Source of the DNA: Silene conica
Lineage: Eukaryota > Streptophyta > Magnoliopsida > Caryophyllales > Caryophyllaceae
NCBI GenBank assembly: GCA_029255685.2
Contig: CM055311.2
Span: 2,652,269 to 2,716,268, forward strand
Reading direction: 5' to 3'
DNA length: 64,000 nucleotides
Shown here piece by piece: positions 30,377-42,954 of this stretch. Made by a program: the position numbers and the translations under genes. A model generated the notes under the pieces. The model worked only from the letters and a program-made list of their open reading frames with translations, made no database searches and was not told the DNA's origin. Every line of letters begins with the position of its first letter. Position 1 is the first letter of the stretch.

Positions 30377-33300
30377 AAGCCATTCCGTCCTCATACCACC
30401 AATGCCTCAAATTCCCTACGCCGTGGGGAGTCCAGACTATAAGAGGAAACCAGGAAGAAGCAAGGAGCTGTTACAAGGTGGCGCTCAAACCCACAGCCAC
30501 TCCTCCTCCAGCATATCAATCACAGGCAAGGCAGGTCAGGGGAACCTATGAAGAACCTCCCCAAGTAGAGGTAGAGGAAATTCCCCTGGACCCGCTGCAC
30601 CCAGAGAGGAAGGTACTGGTGGGAGCAGAGTGCACAGGTACCGTTCGTTCAGAACTACTAAATTTGTTAAAAGCTAACATTGACTGCTTTGCGTGGTCCC
30701 ACGAAGACATGGTGGGGATAGACCCAAACGTAATTTCACACAGGTTGAGCGTAAGCCCCGGCTACAAGCCGGTCCAACAAAAAAGAAGAAAATTTGCCGC
30801 GGAGAGAAACCAGGTGATAAACCAGGAGGTGGACGATCTCCTGGCCGCAGGGAAGATCAGGGAAGTAACCTACCCAGAATGGCTGTCCAACGTGGTGGTA
30901 GTCCCCAAAAAGAACGGGAAGTGGAGGGTGTGTGTGGACTTCACCGACCTTAACAAGGCATGCCCTAAAGATCCATTCCCTCTGCCACACATAGATGCAA
31001 TGGTGGACGCAACAGCAGGCCACGAGATGCTCACATTCCTGGACGCCTGGAGCGGATACAACCAGATCAAAATGCATCCGGAGGACCAGGAAAAAACGGC
31101 ATTCAGGTCTGAAAGAGGTATCTACTGCTATAACGTTATGCCATTCGGTTTAAAAAATGCAGGGTCCACATATCAGAGGCTGGTGAACATGATGTTCAAG
31201 GACCAGATTGGCAAAACCATGGAAGTCTACATAGACGACATGGTTGTCAAGTCCAAAGCAGCAAGCCAACACACCCAGCACCTGGAAGAAACCTTCAGCA
31301 TCCTGAGGAAGTACCAGATGAAGCTGAATCCCTCCAAATGCACGTTCGGAGTCTCCAGTGGGAAATTCCTGGGGTACATGGTCACGCAAAGGGGAATTGA
31401 GGCAAGTAGCGAGCAGATCAAAGCGCTCCTGCAACTGGAATCCCCCCAAAAGCCGAAGGACGTGCAGAAACTGACTGGCAGGGTAGCAGCTCTGAATAGG
31501 TTTATCTCCAGATCCTCCGACAGATGCCGACTGTTTTATGACATACTACGAAAAAGCAAGAGATTTGAGTGGACGGAAGAGCACGAAAAGGCGTTCACAG
31601 AGCTGAAAAAGTACCTCAGCACCCCACCGCTCCTGTCCAAACCAGAGCAGGGGGAGCCGTTATACTTATACCTGTCAGTAACCGAGGTGGCGGTAAGCGC
31701 AGTGCTGGTACGGGAACACGAAGGGACCCAGCATCCAGTCTACTACATCAGTAAGTCTCTGCTACCTGCAGAGACCAGGTACACTGCCCCTGAAAAACTC
31801 ATTCTTGCTTTAGTTACAGCTTCGTACAAACTGAGACCTTACTTCGAGTCTCACTCCATATCAGTCTTGACTAGCTACCCCCTAAGACCCATATTGAGTA
31901 AACCAGAACTTTCTGGAAGAATGTCCAAATGGTCAGTCCACCTGAGTGGCTACGACCTGAAATTTGAAACAAGGACCGCGATAAAATCGCAAGCCCTTGC
32001 AAACTTTGTCTCTGATTTTAGTCCAGGAATGGAAAAGGAAGCAGCCAAAGAAATCCTACCCCCAGAAATGGACTCTGAGGAAAACTGCTGGACGCTGCAC
32101 GTAGACGGAGCCTCTAACAGCCGAGGAGCAGGGGTAGGAACGGTGCTCAGATCCCCTCAGGGAGATATGATCGTGCAGGCAGTACGGTGCGAGTTCCAAG
32201 CAACCAACAATGTAGCGGAATACGAGGCATTGATCCAGGGGCTCCAGCTGGCCCTGGACCTCAAGGTCAGATACCTACAGGCGTTCAGCGACTCGCAGCT
32301 CATAGTAAATCACATCAACGGTGAGTATGAAGCTAAGGACCCCAGGATGGCAGCCTACCTGGAGGTAGTCAAAGACAAGACGGCAAGATTCATCACCTTC
32401 CGAATATAGCAAATCCCCAGGGAGCAGAACGCGGAAGCAGACGCACTGGCTAACCTGGGGGCAACATTCAAACCAGGGGATATCTCCTCAATCCCCATCA
32501 CCCACGTGCTGGAACCCTCAACTTCCCAGGAAGGCCGAGAAGTTGAAAACTCCAGCACCCAGTGGGAAGCCGGACTAGGCGTCCTCAGCAACACCACAGA
32601 GCAACCTGAACAAGAGGATTGGAGGTCACCTTACCAAAGATGGCTGAGGGACGGAACCCTACCAGCAGACAAAAAAGAGGTAAGGGGATTCAAAATGAAA
32701 GCTTCCAGATTCATACTAATAGACGGTGTGTTGTTCAGGAAATCGCTCGCAGGACCCTACCTGAGATGCCTGGGCGACGGAGAAGCGCAGACAGTCTTGC
32801 ACGATCTCCACAGCGGAGACTGCGGAAATCATGCAGGGGGCAAGAGCCTATCCAACAAGGCAATCAGAATGGGATACTTCTGGCCAACGATACGAAGAGA
32901 TGCAGTAGAGCTGGCCAAGAAGTGTGAAGCCTGCCAGAAACACGCCCCTGTCACGCATCAACCCGCCGAACCGCTACATCCAATCATATCACCCTGGCCC
33001 TTCATGAAATGGGGGATGGACATAGTAGGACCGCTGCCCAGAGCACCCGGGAACAGAACCTACATGCTCGCACTAACAGACTACTTCTCCAAGTGGATAG
33101 AAGCAGAGGCCTTCCCCCAGGTTACAGAAAATCAGGTGATATCTTTCCTTAAACGAAACATAATCTGCAGATTCGGTATACCTTCTGAAATAGTGTGCGA
33201 CAACGGCTCACAGTTCATATCTAACAAAACCGAAGCATTTTGTGCTAGTTGGAATATCACCATACTAAAAGCTGCTCCCAGGTACCCACAGACAAATGGT

Positions 33301-33855
33301 CAGGCAGAATCCAACAACAGGATAGTCATGGACAACATGAAAAGAAGACTGGAAGAAGCTGGAGGCAAGTGGGCAGACGAGTTGCCTTTGGTTCTGTGGT
33401 CTGAAAGGACCACTCCAAAGACAGCAACAGGCCAAACCCCCTTCAGCCTGGTGTTCGGAGCAGAAGCTGTCATTCCAGCAGAGGTGAAAGTACCAACACA
33501 GAGATACGGCTGCCTAACGGAAGAACGCAATCAAACAGAAATGGCCAGCAGCCTAGACACGATAGATGAGCTCAGAACCAGCGCCGCCATCAGAATGGCC
33601 GCTTATAAGCAAATGGTGGCCCGGAGTTACAACAAGAACGTGAAGATCAGAACCCTCCAGATAGGAGACCTAGTCCTCAGGAAAGTGTTCCAGAACACGA
33701 AGAATACAAGTGCTGGAAAATTCGCCTACAATTGGGAGGGGCCCTATCAAGTGGAAAGCACAACGGGAAGCGGGTCCTACAGACTGATGGACATGAAAGG
33801 AAACATGGTGCCCAGACCCTGGAATATCCTCCACCTAAAAAAGTATCACATATAA
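30328..33855 (+). pseudogene. Tat pol, element B, with one in-frame TAG
   Basis: Same domain order as element A Pol: RT with [13 protein letters not shown] and YIDDMVVKS, RNase H, archaeal-type RNase H with [13 protein letters not shown], integrase with CEACQKH, MDIVGPLPRAPG, CDNGSQF and YPQTNGQAE. At 32407-32409 a TAG replaces the GAG of element A (FRI-stop-QIP versus FKIEQIP), inside the second RNase H, and the frame then continues open to 33855. At the position of element A's gag-pol stop, B has TAT (tyrosine). It is a recent, nearly complete pseudogene. Confidence 0.92.
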
Positions 33856-34517
33856 AGAAGCATACCGGGATACTTTCAGAATCTGCGCCCAGGATCTGCA
33901 TCCTAATCCTAGGGTACCTACTTACTTATTCTATGTTAAGCATTTCATATCTTAGTTACTCACAAATGTATCACCCCCAGGATCCAGCTATCCTGAGGGA
34001 GTTATTTCAAAAATAATTTGGTGATCAATGAAAATCTATTTTGGGTATTTGTTATCAGAAATACTTGCAATACGTCTTCTCTATAGAAAGCGAGCATGAG
34101 TTGAATCACACTCAAAACCTCCACATTGCGTGAGTATGGCGAAGTACAAGCAACTGGGACACTGTCGCCCACGATACTTAGCACTCACGAAAGCCTAGCA
34201 GCCTCTGACTGAGATGGGTATACCCTGAAGCCAGCACCCACACATGGCCAAAAATACACGAGCATGCGCAAACAAAAACAAACACACAAGGTATAAAAAA
34301 AAGCGTCCACAAACGCGTACTTAAAAAGCAGCATAAACAACTGCTGAAAATTCCTGGGGACCACCCAGCAAAGAGTTCAGACAAACCGGGAAAAAGCAGA
34401 AACAAAATAAAAGCCCGCCACGCAGGGCCCAGGGCATAGAAATATCCAGGGCACTAGCCCTGCCAACAAAACGAACGTAAAAACAACTAAATCTGAATGC
34501 CACTAAGGGCGCAGAAG
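33856..34517. other. Convergent 3' region between pol and the accessory gene of element B
   Basis: Non-coding, homologous to 17404-18094 of element A in reverse. No separate feature recognised. Confidence 0.6.
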
Positions 34518-36416
34518 CTAAACATCGACGGCTTCCTCCACAGCCCTCTCACCGCCAGAATGCTGGGTAGAAGAGGAACCCGCCTCAGCAGCAATATCAA
34601 CAATCTGGTCCTGGAAGACGCCGGCTGGAGCAGGAGACCCTGGAGGAGCGCTCTGGACCTCGGGGGAGCCAGGAATCGGAGAGCGGAGGGATCCATCAGG
34701 ATTGAGATCAGAAAAGTCCGGAAGCACGGGATGAACAGGGAACATCTGCTCCATGACCTTCCTCTCATCCTCCAAGCTCCACTTGGTATGCTCCCCCGCC
34801 CCAAATTCTTCCATACAGGCTATTCTTGCCTCCAGGGCGGAGAAAGTAGCCATGTCATACAGCAGCTTGGACATGTTCTTCTTCTTGATCACCACGGCTC
34901 TCAACCGCACATCCTGCTCCGCTAGGGCCTGGTCCTTCTCTCTACGCAGCTCAGCAAGCGCTTCGTCCCTCCTCCTGCCCTGCTCCGCAAGGGTGTCCTC
35001 CAACTCCTTCACCCTTACCTGGCAGCGGGCCAGCTCCTCCGACTTTCTCACCCTAAGCCCTCTCTCGGCGTCCAACCCGGTCTTGGCCTCCTGAAACGCA
35101 GTCTCAGCCTCGCTGCACCCCATCAGCACCTTTTGGAAACCCTGAAAGAAAGACCCAGAATAGCTGGCTCAGTCAACCAAAACAAAGACATAAACAAGCG
35201 CAAGGGAAAGAGGAAGGGGGAAAACTCACCGAGAAAATGTCCTCCGCGGCCTGGCGCCATAACGGCATCACAGGCTGACCCTTCAACAGAGCCTTAGAAC
35301 CAGGAGTCAGAAGGCGGCTCATAGCAGGCCACGGGTCCTCCTCCAAAGCACAGCTGAAACCCTCTGGCAGGCGGATAACATCCTCGCTCAGATCCTCAAT
35401 GATGGGAGCAGCAGACTTCTTAGCCAGGGCGGTGGAAGTAGAAGCTTTGTTGCGTGTCCTGGAAGAAACTGCAGGAGGAGGAGGACAAAAGGGGGTAACA
35501 GAGGGAGACGACTCAGCAGGAGCAGGCATAGCGGCTTTCTTAGGGGCAGGCAGGGGCTCTCCGGGCTCCAACTTCCTCTTCGATAAAGGCTTGACCGATG
35601 AGACCAGTATCATCTTTCTGCGTTCGGCAAGCAGCTCTGTGGGCGTCTTCTTCGTCTGGGTTGAGCTGGTTGACATCTCTGCGGGCTCCTCTTGGGCAAA
35701 TAAAGTGTTGAAACAACGGGCGTCGGCGTCCAGCCCAAATAACTTGTTATAGGTCTCGGTAATATTGGGCGAGGGAATCAAGTCTTTCACACCTGCACAA
35801 GAAAAGGTGTAAGGGCGTGAGCAGTAACGAGAACGAAAGACAGAAGGAAGAAACTGCCAGTACCTTTGCTATCGGTGATGGGGTCCTGGAAGATATAATC
35901 GGCAGGCGCAGGGAGCGAGTCCACTCGTACATAGACGAACTGTGTGGACCATCCAACATCCTTAGCCTTTTTTGGGAGGATAATGGGAAGGTCGATCTTG
36001 GAACGAGCTCGAAGGGTATACTGGGCATCACCCAGGCCCCTGACCGCATAGAAATGGGCCAAGTCCCCTAAGGAAATATCAATGGAGTGACGGCCGCTTA
36101 TCATGGAAAGAGAAAGAAGGATCCTCCATGCATGGGGATTTATTTGTCAAAGGGGGAGTTTTGAATGGCGAAGAAACTCTTGCACCAGAGGAGGAAATGG
36201 GAAAGATAAACCCAGAGAAAATGGGTACAGGTAAAGGGTAGTCCATCCCGGACAATGCGCATCAGGCGCTTGTCCAGGGCGAGGGACGATCATATCAACA
36301 TTTTTATCAAAGGGAAAGAAATCCCTAACCACAGAAGAATCTATCAAGGCGAAACAGGAATCGACGCGGTATTTGCTATGCAGCAAGGGGCGTTCAGAAA
36401 ATGTGTTTGAAGCCAT
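34518..36416 (-). pseudogene. Tat antisense accessory gene, element B, one nonsense codon
   Basis: Exons 36416-35864, 35792-35230 and 35141-34518 (minus strand) have the same splice positions as in element A; exons 1 and 2 are identical in length to A's (553 and 563 nt). In exon 1 the tryptophan codon of KLPLWQINPH is TGA (36149-36147), truncating the product after about 89 residues. The rest is open: a lysine/proline-rich middle and a coiled coil (AEQGRRRDEALAELRREKDQ). The preserved exon structure in two copies supports the splicing model. Confidence 0.85.
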
Positions 36417-36792
36417 TAAATATGCGAAAAGAAGAATCACGAGAGGGTCGTACCTTGACGGAGAAGGAAGGCGGAAGGCGGTTGACGAGATCAGAAGTCG
36501 AAAGAGATTGGAAAAAGAAAGAGAAAAGGTAAAAAGAAAGAAGATGAAAGGGTGAATGGTAAAGAGGAGTAAAAAGGGGTTTAAATAGAGAGGTAAATTC
36601 GAAGTTTGAAAGAAGTGGGGGACAGTTGGCAGGCGGTTAAGCACGCATTAAAGGAGGAGTTCACCAAGACTGAAACACGTCACATTCACGTCCCATCAAC
36701 TGCCAACCCTACCCGATGTTTCTGCAGGAGGTCCGCGTCTAAATCCTAGACCTGATATCTGCAGGAGTTCTTGCACCAACATATTTCTGCAA

Positions 36793-36806
36793 GAACTGGG
36801 GGCTAA
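36793..36806 (+). promoter_or_regulatory. Polypurine tract of element B
   Basis: GAACTGGGGGCTAA lies immediately before the 3' LTR start TGTTACACC and is identical to the element A tract. Confidence 0.7.
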
Positions 36807-36904
36807 TGTTACACCCCAAAAATGACCATTTTGTAGGCTAACACGTGGCACTACGTGATTGGAAGGAAAAGTACACATGGGATGCTAAAGTCAATGCACT
36901 ACAA

Positions 36905-37345
36905 AACAATGCTCTGTTTGCGACGGAATTGTCCGTCGCAAAAAGGGTGAAATCCGTCGCAAATGATGTTTTTGCGACGGATTTGCGACGGACTGCGTCT
37001 GTCCCATATTTTTGTCGCAAAAAGTTAATTTGCGACGGATTTTTCCGTCGCAAGGTTTTTGCGACGGATTGACCACTCTTTGCGACGGATTGACCTTGAC
37101 CAGAAGTCAAGGTAAGTCAAGGTTTGCGACGGAAAATCCGTCGCAAATGGGCCTCTTTGCGACCGATTTTCCGTCGCAAACCTTGACTGACCTTGACTTC
37201 TGGTCATAGTCAGTCAAGGTTTGCGACGGAAAATCCGTCGCAGAGAGGCCTATTTGCGACGGATTTTCCGTCGCAAACCTTGACTTACCTTGACTTCTGG
37301 TCAAGGTTTGCGACGGAATTTCCGTCGCAAATTGAGACATTTCCG
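36905..37345. repeat. CACTA left subterminal repeats
   Basis: Roughly a dozen copies of TTTGCGACGG facing CCGTCGCAAA, often forming palindromes with two to five central bases, are interleaved with 'gaccttgacttctggtcaaggt' palindromes. In En/Spm such repeats are binding sites for the element's own protein. Confidence 0.85.
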
Positions 37346-37599
37346 TCGCAAATACCTGTGTGATTTTCCGGTTTCAGCCCTTTTTCCAGCTCCCCATTTC
37401 CATTGAAATGATTCATTTTTTCCCTTTTGCATGATCTGTAAACCTGCAATTTCAGAAAAACGACCCAGCAACAAAAACTTGTCGGAGACAAGGGTTTTAA
37501 ATATCTCTTTTCATAACTAATAAGAAAGTTTTACAAATGATAATCCAACTCAAAACTAAACATAATCCGCGGTACATCAACTAAACAACCTAATGAAAT

Positions 37600-39210
37600 C
37601 TATCTAACGGTCGTGTCGGTGGGCTGTGGGGTGGCGAAATGACTGGCCGCCCTAGCATTGTCGCCGCCATCATCGTCAAAGTCGCGTCTCGGCTGAGAAA
37701 AGCCTCCCGGGTTGCAGCTCTGAGTAGTGAACTGCGCCCCCTGTTGACTTAAGTATTCTTCAATTGCCTTCAGCCTTTGGGATGTCTCGAGATCGTTTTG
37801 TCTTAGCTGAGCATTCTCTCGAAGAACTTTGCCGAGGATACCTGCAATGAATAGTCAAACATGATATTATATTCATTTAGTAAACGGTTAAATAATTGGT
37901 TAGTTTTAAATTTTAATAAACTATAAAATACAAACCTGGGTTGTATTGTGACTGGGTCCCAGCACTTGAGTGGCGACGACGCTCGTAAAGGACTGGGGCT
38001 GCATTTCCCATACCGAGTATCAACCCTTTCTTGTTGAAACCGCCGTGTTCTTCGAAGTAGATCTCGTTGTCGTCGATATCTTGCTCCGGGATCCCTTCAC
38101 TTATCATTTTGTTCTTTCTTGAAAAAACTTTTTCCTACAAAACAAAAATAAAATGTTATTAGTATACGTTAATTAATTAGTAAACCAAACTACTAAAATA
38201 TAAAGAAAAGTTTCTGTTAACTTACAAATAGTGCTTTGGGTTTCGTTGATAGCCAACCCTTTTTAGGATGTTTTTTGGTCTTCTCAAGCACCTTCAAGGC
38301 CGATGGTACATCACTCCCATCTTCTCCAGCCTGCAATTTAAATCCAACCACAGTTGTTGAAAAAAACATTCAAGATTATCAAAGGGTGAAAATTATTGAA
38401 GACAAGAAAAAGTGAAGTAAAAACTAAACAATTACCATTTCATCCATCATCTGTAGGGTGTTTTTACGACCCATAATGTGAGTACCTAAGGCCTTGCCCT
38501 TTTCGGTACTTCCCGACATCCGGTTGGTCTTGTTTTTGTCGGATTTCTCTTGGAATTTTGGATTGTCCTTTCTACTCTTCAGTTCTTCAAAAATATCCGC
38601 CGGTATCCACTGCGGCCTTTTCTCCGCTGGTTTCTGCATAGCGTAGTGGATTCTTTTGCGAAGGCGGTCTTTCATCATGTCTTCCCACGCCGACCTAACC
38701 GCTGCTCTATCACGAGGGTGAAAGGTAACTTTTTTCTGTTTCAAGAAAAAAAATAGTTAAATAAATATGAAACAATAAATAGGTAATAAATAATAAAACG
38801 GAAATAGGTAGTAAACAGTTAATAAATACCTCAAACCAATTCCACCACTCTTCCTTAATGTAATCCGACGCTTCTGACCAGTTGGGCGCATACTCCTTGT
38901 AGTTGCAAATAATGGTCTGTGTTATAAGAGTAGAAACGTCTTTGTCACTGAACCTGAAAAAGAGTTAAATGTGAAAATAAAATAGTCAACAAGTAATCAT
39001 ATTATAATCAATATATACGTATATATAATCAATTACCGTAAACAAATAAGATACTTACCACTTGGCGCCTTCGTAATCAGTCGGATCGAGGTGTATTCGA
39101 TGTGTAGGCGGCTGAGTCTCAGGTACAATCTCGTCCTCATCATGATTAGCTCCCGATCGTCCTCCCTCAGGCTGACGACTACCACCACCTCGTCGTCTTC
39201 CGCCCGGCAT
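37600..39210 (-). CDS. CACTA ORF1-like protein (plant Transposase_24 family), six exons, open
   Basis: Spliced model (minus): 39210-39059, 38953-38830, 38735-38436, 38330-38226, 38134-37936 and 37841-37600. All introns are GT/AG with consistent phases, giving 373 residues from MPGGRRRGGG to TTVRstop. The middle (WWNWFEKKVTFHPRD, PQWIPADIFEEL, NPKFQEKSDKNKTNR, GSTEKGKALGTHIMG) has the hallmarks of the plant Ptta/En/Spm family, the TNPA-like partner that binds subterminal repeats. The N-terminus is glycine/arginine-rich. The C-terminus has a short coiled stretch (LRENAQLRQNDLETSQRLKAI). The frame is free of stops, so the copy may be expressed. A TNPD-type transposase would have to come from elsewhere. 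Confidence 0.8.
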
Positions 39211-39394
39211 ATTATTATCAAACTAATATAGCAACAATTAGAAAGAAATGCTTTACGTAATTAAAAACTTGAATAATAAGATTAATAAGATAATTCATTA
39301 ACACCAATTACGAAATCCTGCCTTATTTTTTTCCTAGAATCCAACCTTTCATACATCCATTTTCTTTCTAATCTCTTCATAGTAAATCTACATA

Positions 39395-39582
39395 TTTTAA
39401 CAAACAATAACAACAACTAATTAACAACAACAATTAAATAAAAACTACATATATATATATATAACAACAACTAACAACAAAAACTAGTTAACAACTTATT
39501 AACAACAATAACAATTAATTAACAACAACAATTAAATAACAACTACATATATAACAACAACTAACAACAACAACTAACAACT

Positions 39583-39628
<46 letters not shown>

Positions 39629-39715
39629 CCACCAACACCAACACCAACACCACCAACAACAACAACAACAACACCAACACCAACACCAACACCAACACCA
39701 ACCTGCAAAAAAGAA
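39395..39715. repeat. (CAA)n / (CAACAC)n microsatellite
   Basis: AAC-rich simple sequence, densest at 39586-39702, upstream of the CACTA gene. Reading frames of poly-valine or glycine here are artefacts of the repeat. Confidence 0.9.
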
Positions 39716-39770
39716 CAATTTACATATATTGGTCTGGGGTCCTTATCTCTCCAGCCTAAACCCATCTTTG

Positions 39771-39971
39771 AATCTTTCATACCATTAGTAAACACTCTTA
39801 TATTTTCTTAATTGTAATGAGACAAAAATTGGGCAGCACTTCCCTATTGTTCTCCAAATACATTATATAGAATGTATTTGGAGAACAATAAGGAAGTATT
39901 GCCCAATTTTTGTTTCATTACAATCAAGAAAATATAAGAATGTTTACTACCTAAATGGCATGAAAGATTCA
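39771..39971. repeat. Long inverted repeat (arms about 95-105 bp) in the CACTA element
   Basis: The left arm ends CCAAATACATT (39854-39864) and the right arm starts AATGTATTTGG (39871-39881), with a 6-base loop. Complementarity extends outward through 'tattgttctcc', 'attgggca', 'gacaaaaatt' and 'tatattttctt' to the 'gaatctttcat' stretch, with scattered mismatches. It lies upstream of the CACTA gene on the minus strand and could fold into a long RNA hairpin. Confidence 0.85.
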
Positions 39972-40599
39972 AAGACAGTCCCAAAACGGGGACTATTCAA
40001 CAATTACACCTAATGTGTAATTATTGAACGGGTACTATTCAAAAATATTCTAAAACAATCAACAACACTAACAATCAAGAACAATGCAAACTTAACAACA
40101 ATATGCGACGGATTTGGGACGGAATTAGCTACTAAGCTAATATCACTAACCACCTAACAATACTAACTAAACTAATCAAATAACAATTAAACTAAACTAA
40201 CTATTCCTAATAACAATAAAAAAAACAATAATACGGAATTTGCGACGGAATTTTGCGACGGATTAAACATAAAAACTTAAGACGGTATATTAATAACGAA
40301 AGTTAGTATACATACATAAAGATAAATGGAGAATGAAGAAGGAAGTGGCGGCGGCAAGGATTTTCCGGCGGTGAGGTGGTGGCGGCGGTGACAAAGGAGA
40401 AGGAGAGTAAGGAGGAGAAAGGAAAGAGAAGGAGGAAGGAAGGATGGTGGTGGTGGTCGCTCGTCGGTGGTGGCGGCGCGGTGGGGTGGGGTGGTCGGCG
40501 GTGGGGTCGCCGGTGTGGTGGTTGCCTTAGGGTGGTGGTCGCTCGTCGAAGAAATCGCCTTTAGGGTTTGTCGCAAAAAATTGTAATTGATTTGGGGAA

Positions 40600-41031
40600 A
40601 AATATGACCCGCGGGGTCTGTATAATGTAACTTTGCGACGGAAATTTGCAACGGAATTTCCGTCGCAAATTTGGTCAGGGTCAAATGTTGACCAGATTTG
40701 CGACGGAAATTCCGTCGCAAATATTGACTTCTGCGACGGAATTTCCGTCGCAAATCTGGTCAACATTTGACCTTGACCAACTTTTGGGTAAGTCTGGTCA
40801 ATATGTTTGCGACGGAATTTCCGTCGCAAAAGTCAATATTTGCGACGGATTTTCCGTCGCAAACCTTCCCGCCATTTCACTTTCACTTCGCGGGTCTGGG
40901 AAATTCAGGTCCGTCGCAAATTCCGTCGCAAGCACAAAATCCGTCGTAAATTCCGTCGCAAAACTAATTTTGCGACGGCTTTTCTGTCCGTCGCAAAAAA
41001 TCCGTCGCAATGGCTGTATTTTTTTGTAGTG
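40600..41031. repeat. CACTA right subterminal repeats
   Basis: Many GCGACGGAA/TTCCGTCGC palindromes plus 'ggtcaacatttgacc' inverted repeats, mirroring the left end. The region 40320-40560 just inside is GC-rich (GGTGGCGGCGG) and may contain the gene's leader or captured sequence. Confidence 0.85.
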
Positions 41032-41577
41032 ATGGGAAAAGGAAATATGAAGTCAATATGAGAAGAAGATTGTAGAGGAAGGAAGAAGACGGCCTAAACG
41101 AGGAAGAAGAAAGAGTTAAAAAGGGGGAGGCTCGAGATTACCTCAAATGGCCACACATCAGGCCTCCGTCAGAAAAAGCAAGCAGGAAGAAGACCCCAAA
41201 ATGGGTAAAAGAAAGAGAAAAGACCCGTTGGATTGGACACTAATCCAACGGTCCATAGCATTAAGCCTTTATATATATGCAAACATTGTACATGTAAGAT
41301 TCATTCATTACCCACTAAGCATACACAAAGCACTAAGAAAACCCTAAGAAATACTTGTAATCGCATACATTTCCGGAAGGATAAATCTAGTAGAAATTGG
41401 AGGAAACATCCCTCCCGCAGTTTTTTCCTAAGGGATTTCTGCGTCATCACTCTTCGTCTTTTCCATACTTCTTCTCTTTGCATTACTCGATGCTTAACTG
41501 ATCCATTAAATCATATTCTCGGTTTGAATTCACTATAACCTCATAAAAACTACCTTAGGTAAATTTTGACCTAAACA

Positions 41578-41973
41578 TAAATTACGACAGGGCTTTCGTT
41601 TCGTACTTTGGAAGTGTAAGCCCAATAACATTTGTACTTCATTTTATAGAATCGTGCGAAAATGCTAGGGAATAGTAACAATATAAAATTGAACACATTT
41701 GCTTTTCAAATTTTTTTTTTTCTTTTTTCTTTGATGACGAGGGAGTTGAATCACCGAGTCTATGCATTTCCGCACCACCGTATGGACCATGTAAGTCACT
41801 CCTTTGAGAACTGCAGTGCAAATATTTGTTTTTATCATATCAAATATTTAACAAAATGAATAATATGGTTAACATTTGGAATTCACTACACATATATAGA
41901 ATGATACATATAGAATATAAACTCAACATATTATTACTCGTTCCGTCTCGGTGATATGATTTTTTGTACAATC
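41578..41973. other. Spacer between elements B and D
   Basis: Starts with the right target duplication of B (taaat) and ends with the left target duplication of D (caatc, 41969-41973). No gene. The edges around D ('cgtctcggtgatatg' left, 'tgtcccggtgatatg' right, 60584 onward) look like a short duplicated or Stowaway-like motif. Confidence 0.5.
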
Positions 41974-42914
41974 TGTAATACCTCGTATTTTATTATGATA
42001 TTTATTGTTTAAATTAACGTATTGATCGTATTTGAAAATTTGTATTCGATAACTGATTTAGCGAATATATTATACCTCACCTTTTTGAGTAGGACTCGGG
42101 TTGTGATATTATAAGTTAACCCGAGACTTAAATAGTATAAATTCGTCATTATGTTATGATCGTGTTATACTAATCCCTATCGTAAATGTATCGACTAAGC
42201 AAATATAATGTTACGTGTTATTTTTATACATCGCGTGGGGTTGGTTCGTAGTAATTAAGACGAAGATCGTATGGAAATGGGTCAAGTTCCACGTCCTTTT
42301 AACCGGCCTAGAAATTTATAAACCATGACAAACATATCTCTTTTACGTTGTTCATTACCCCGACCCCCAACTTCAAAACCCTAAACCATTCTATCATCCT
42401 TTCATCAACCTGTGACGGCTGCGTGAGAACGGAAGAGGGAGGGAGTCACGGTGGTGGTCAAGGGCGGTGTCAGGGACACGTTACACTATCTCAGGCAAGG
42501 TCAAGGTGAGCCTCTCGATTCGTTTTCCGTTTCGATTTGTTTTCTTTTCTACGTTGTCATGGTAGGGTTGTCACCACGGTTGAGTCGCCGTGAGGGTGGG
42601 TTAGGGTTAGTCGCCGTGAGGGTGAGTGCAGGGGTTGTCGGTGGTGTCTAGGAGGTGTCGATGGCAGGTCTGTGGTTACGGTGGTGAGAGTGCAGGAGGT
42701 AGGTCTGTTTGCGTGGTCTGGTTCTTCGCGTCGGTGCTGGTCGGTGGTCTGGTGGTGTGTTGGCGGAGTGGCCGGTGTATGTGGGTGTCTGGGTTGGTGG
42801 TTGTCGGTGGTGGGGAAGGTGATAGGTGGCGGCTAAGGGTCTGTTTAGGGGGGGTCAGCTGGGTCGCGATGGGCAGTAGACGTAGGGGTTACAATTGTGG
42901 GTTTTACGGGTTAC

Positions 42915-42954
<40 letters not shown>

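Larger units (their letters stand above)
36897..41031. mobile_element. CACTA (En/Spm) element, 4135 bp, carrying only an ORF1-type gene
   Basis: Ends CACTACAAAACAAT (left) and CACTACAAAAAAAT (right, reverse complement) with a 3-bp target duplication atg at 36894-36896 and 41032-41034. The subterminal regions are full of GCGACGG/CCGTCGC palindromes. It contains one multi-exon minus-strand gene of the plant 'Ptta/En/Spm' (Transposase_24) type and no TNPD-like DDE transposase, so it is probably non-autonomous. Confidence 0.95.
27276..41577 (+). mobile_element. Tat-lineage Ty3/Gypsy element B with a CACTA element in its 3' LTR
   Basis: LTRs of 633 bp start TGTTACACC and end CCTAAACA. Target duplication taaat lies at 27271-27275 and 41578-41582. 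The layout is as in element A: PBS, gag-protease, pol, convergent accessory gene, PPT, 3' LTR. The LTRs differ at about six places once the CACTA insertion is removed, so B is older than A. gag-pol has a frameshift and a nonsense codon, and the accessory gene has a nonsense codon, so B is not autonomous. Confidence 0.95.
36807..41577 (+). repeat. 3' LTR of Tat element B, split by a CACTA insertion
   Basis: LTR sequence lies at 36807-36896 and 41035-41577. Removing the CACTA element (4135 bp) and one 3-bp duplication leaves exactly 633 bp, the length of the 5' LTR, which confirms all borders. Confidence 0.95.

Noticed and set aside
36891..37345. Overlapping FATE/PSQ-rich frames on both strands (also about 40527-41061)
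   Set aside because: They arise from the GCGACGG/CCGTCGC subterminal repeats of the CACTA element.
39574..39795. Poly-valine/glycine frame
   Set aside because: Antisense of a CAA-type microsatellite.
40277..40753. Proline/threonine-rich frame in the CACTA element
   Set aside because: GC-rich repeated sequence between subterminal repeats. It is not part of the spliced gene and has no domain.
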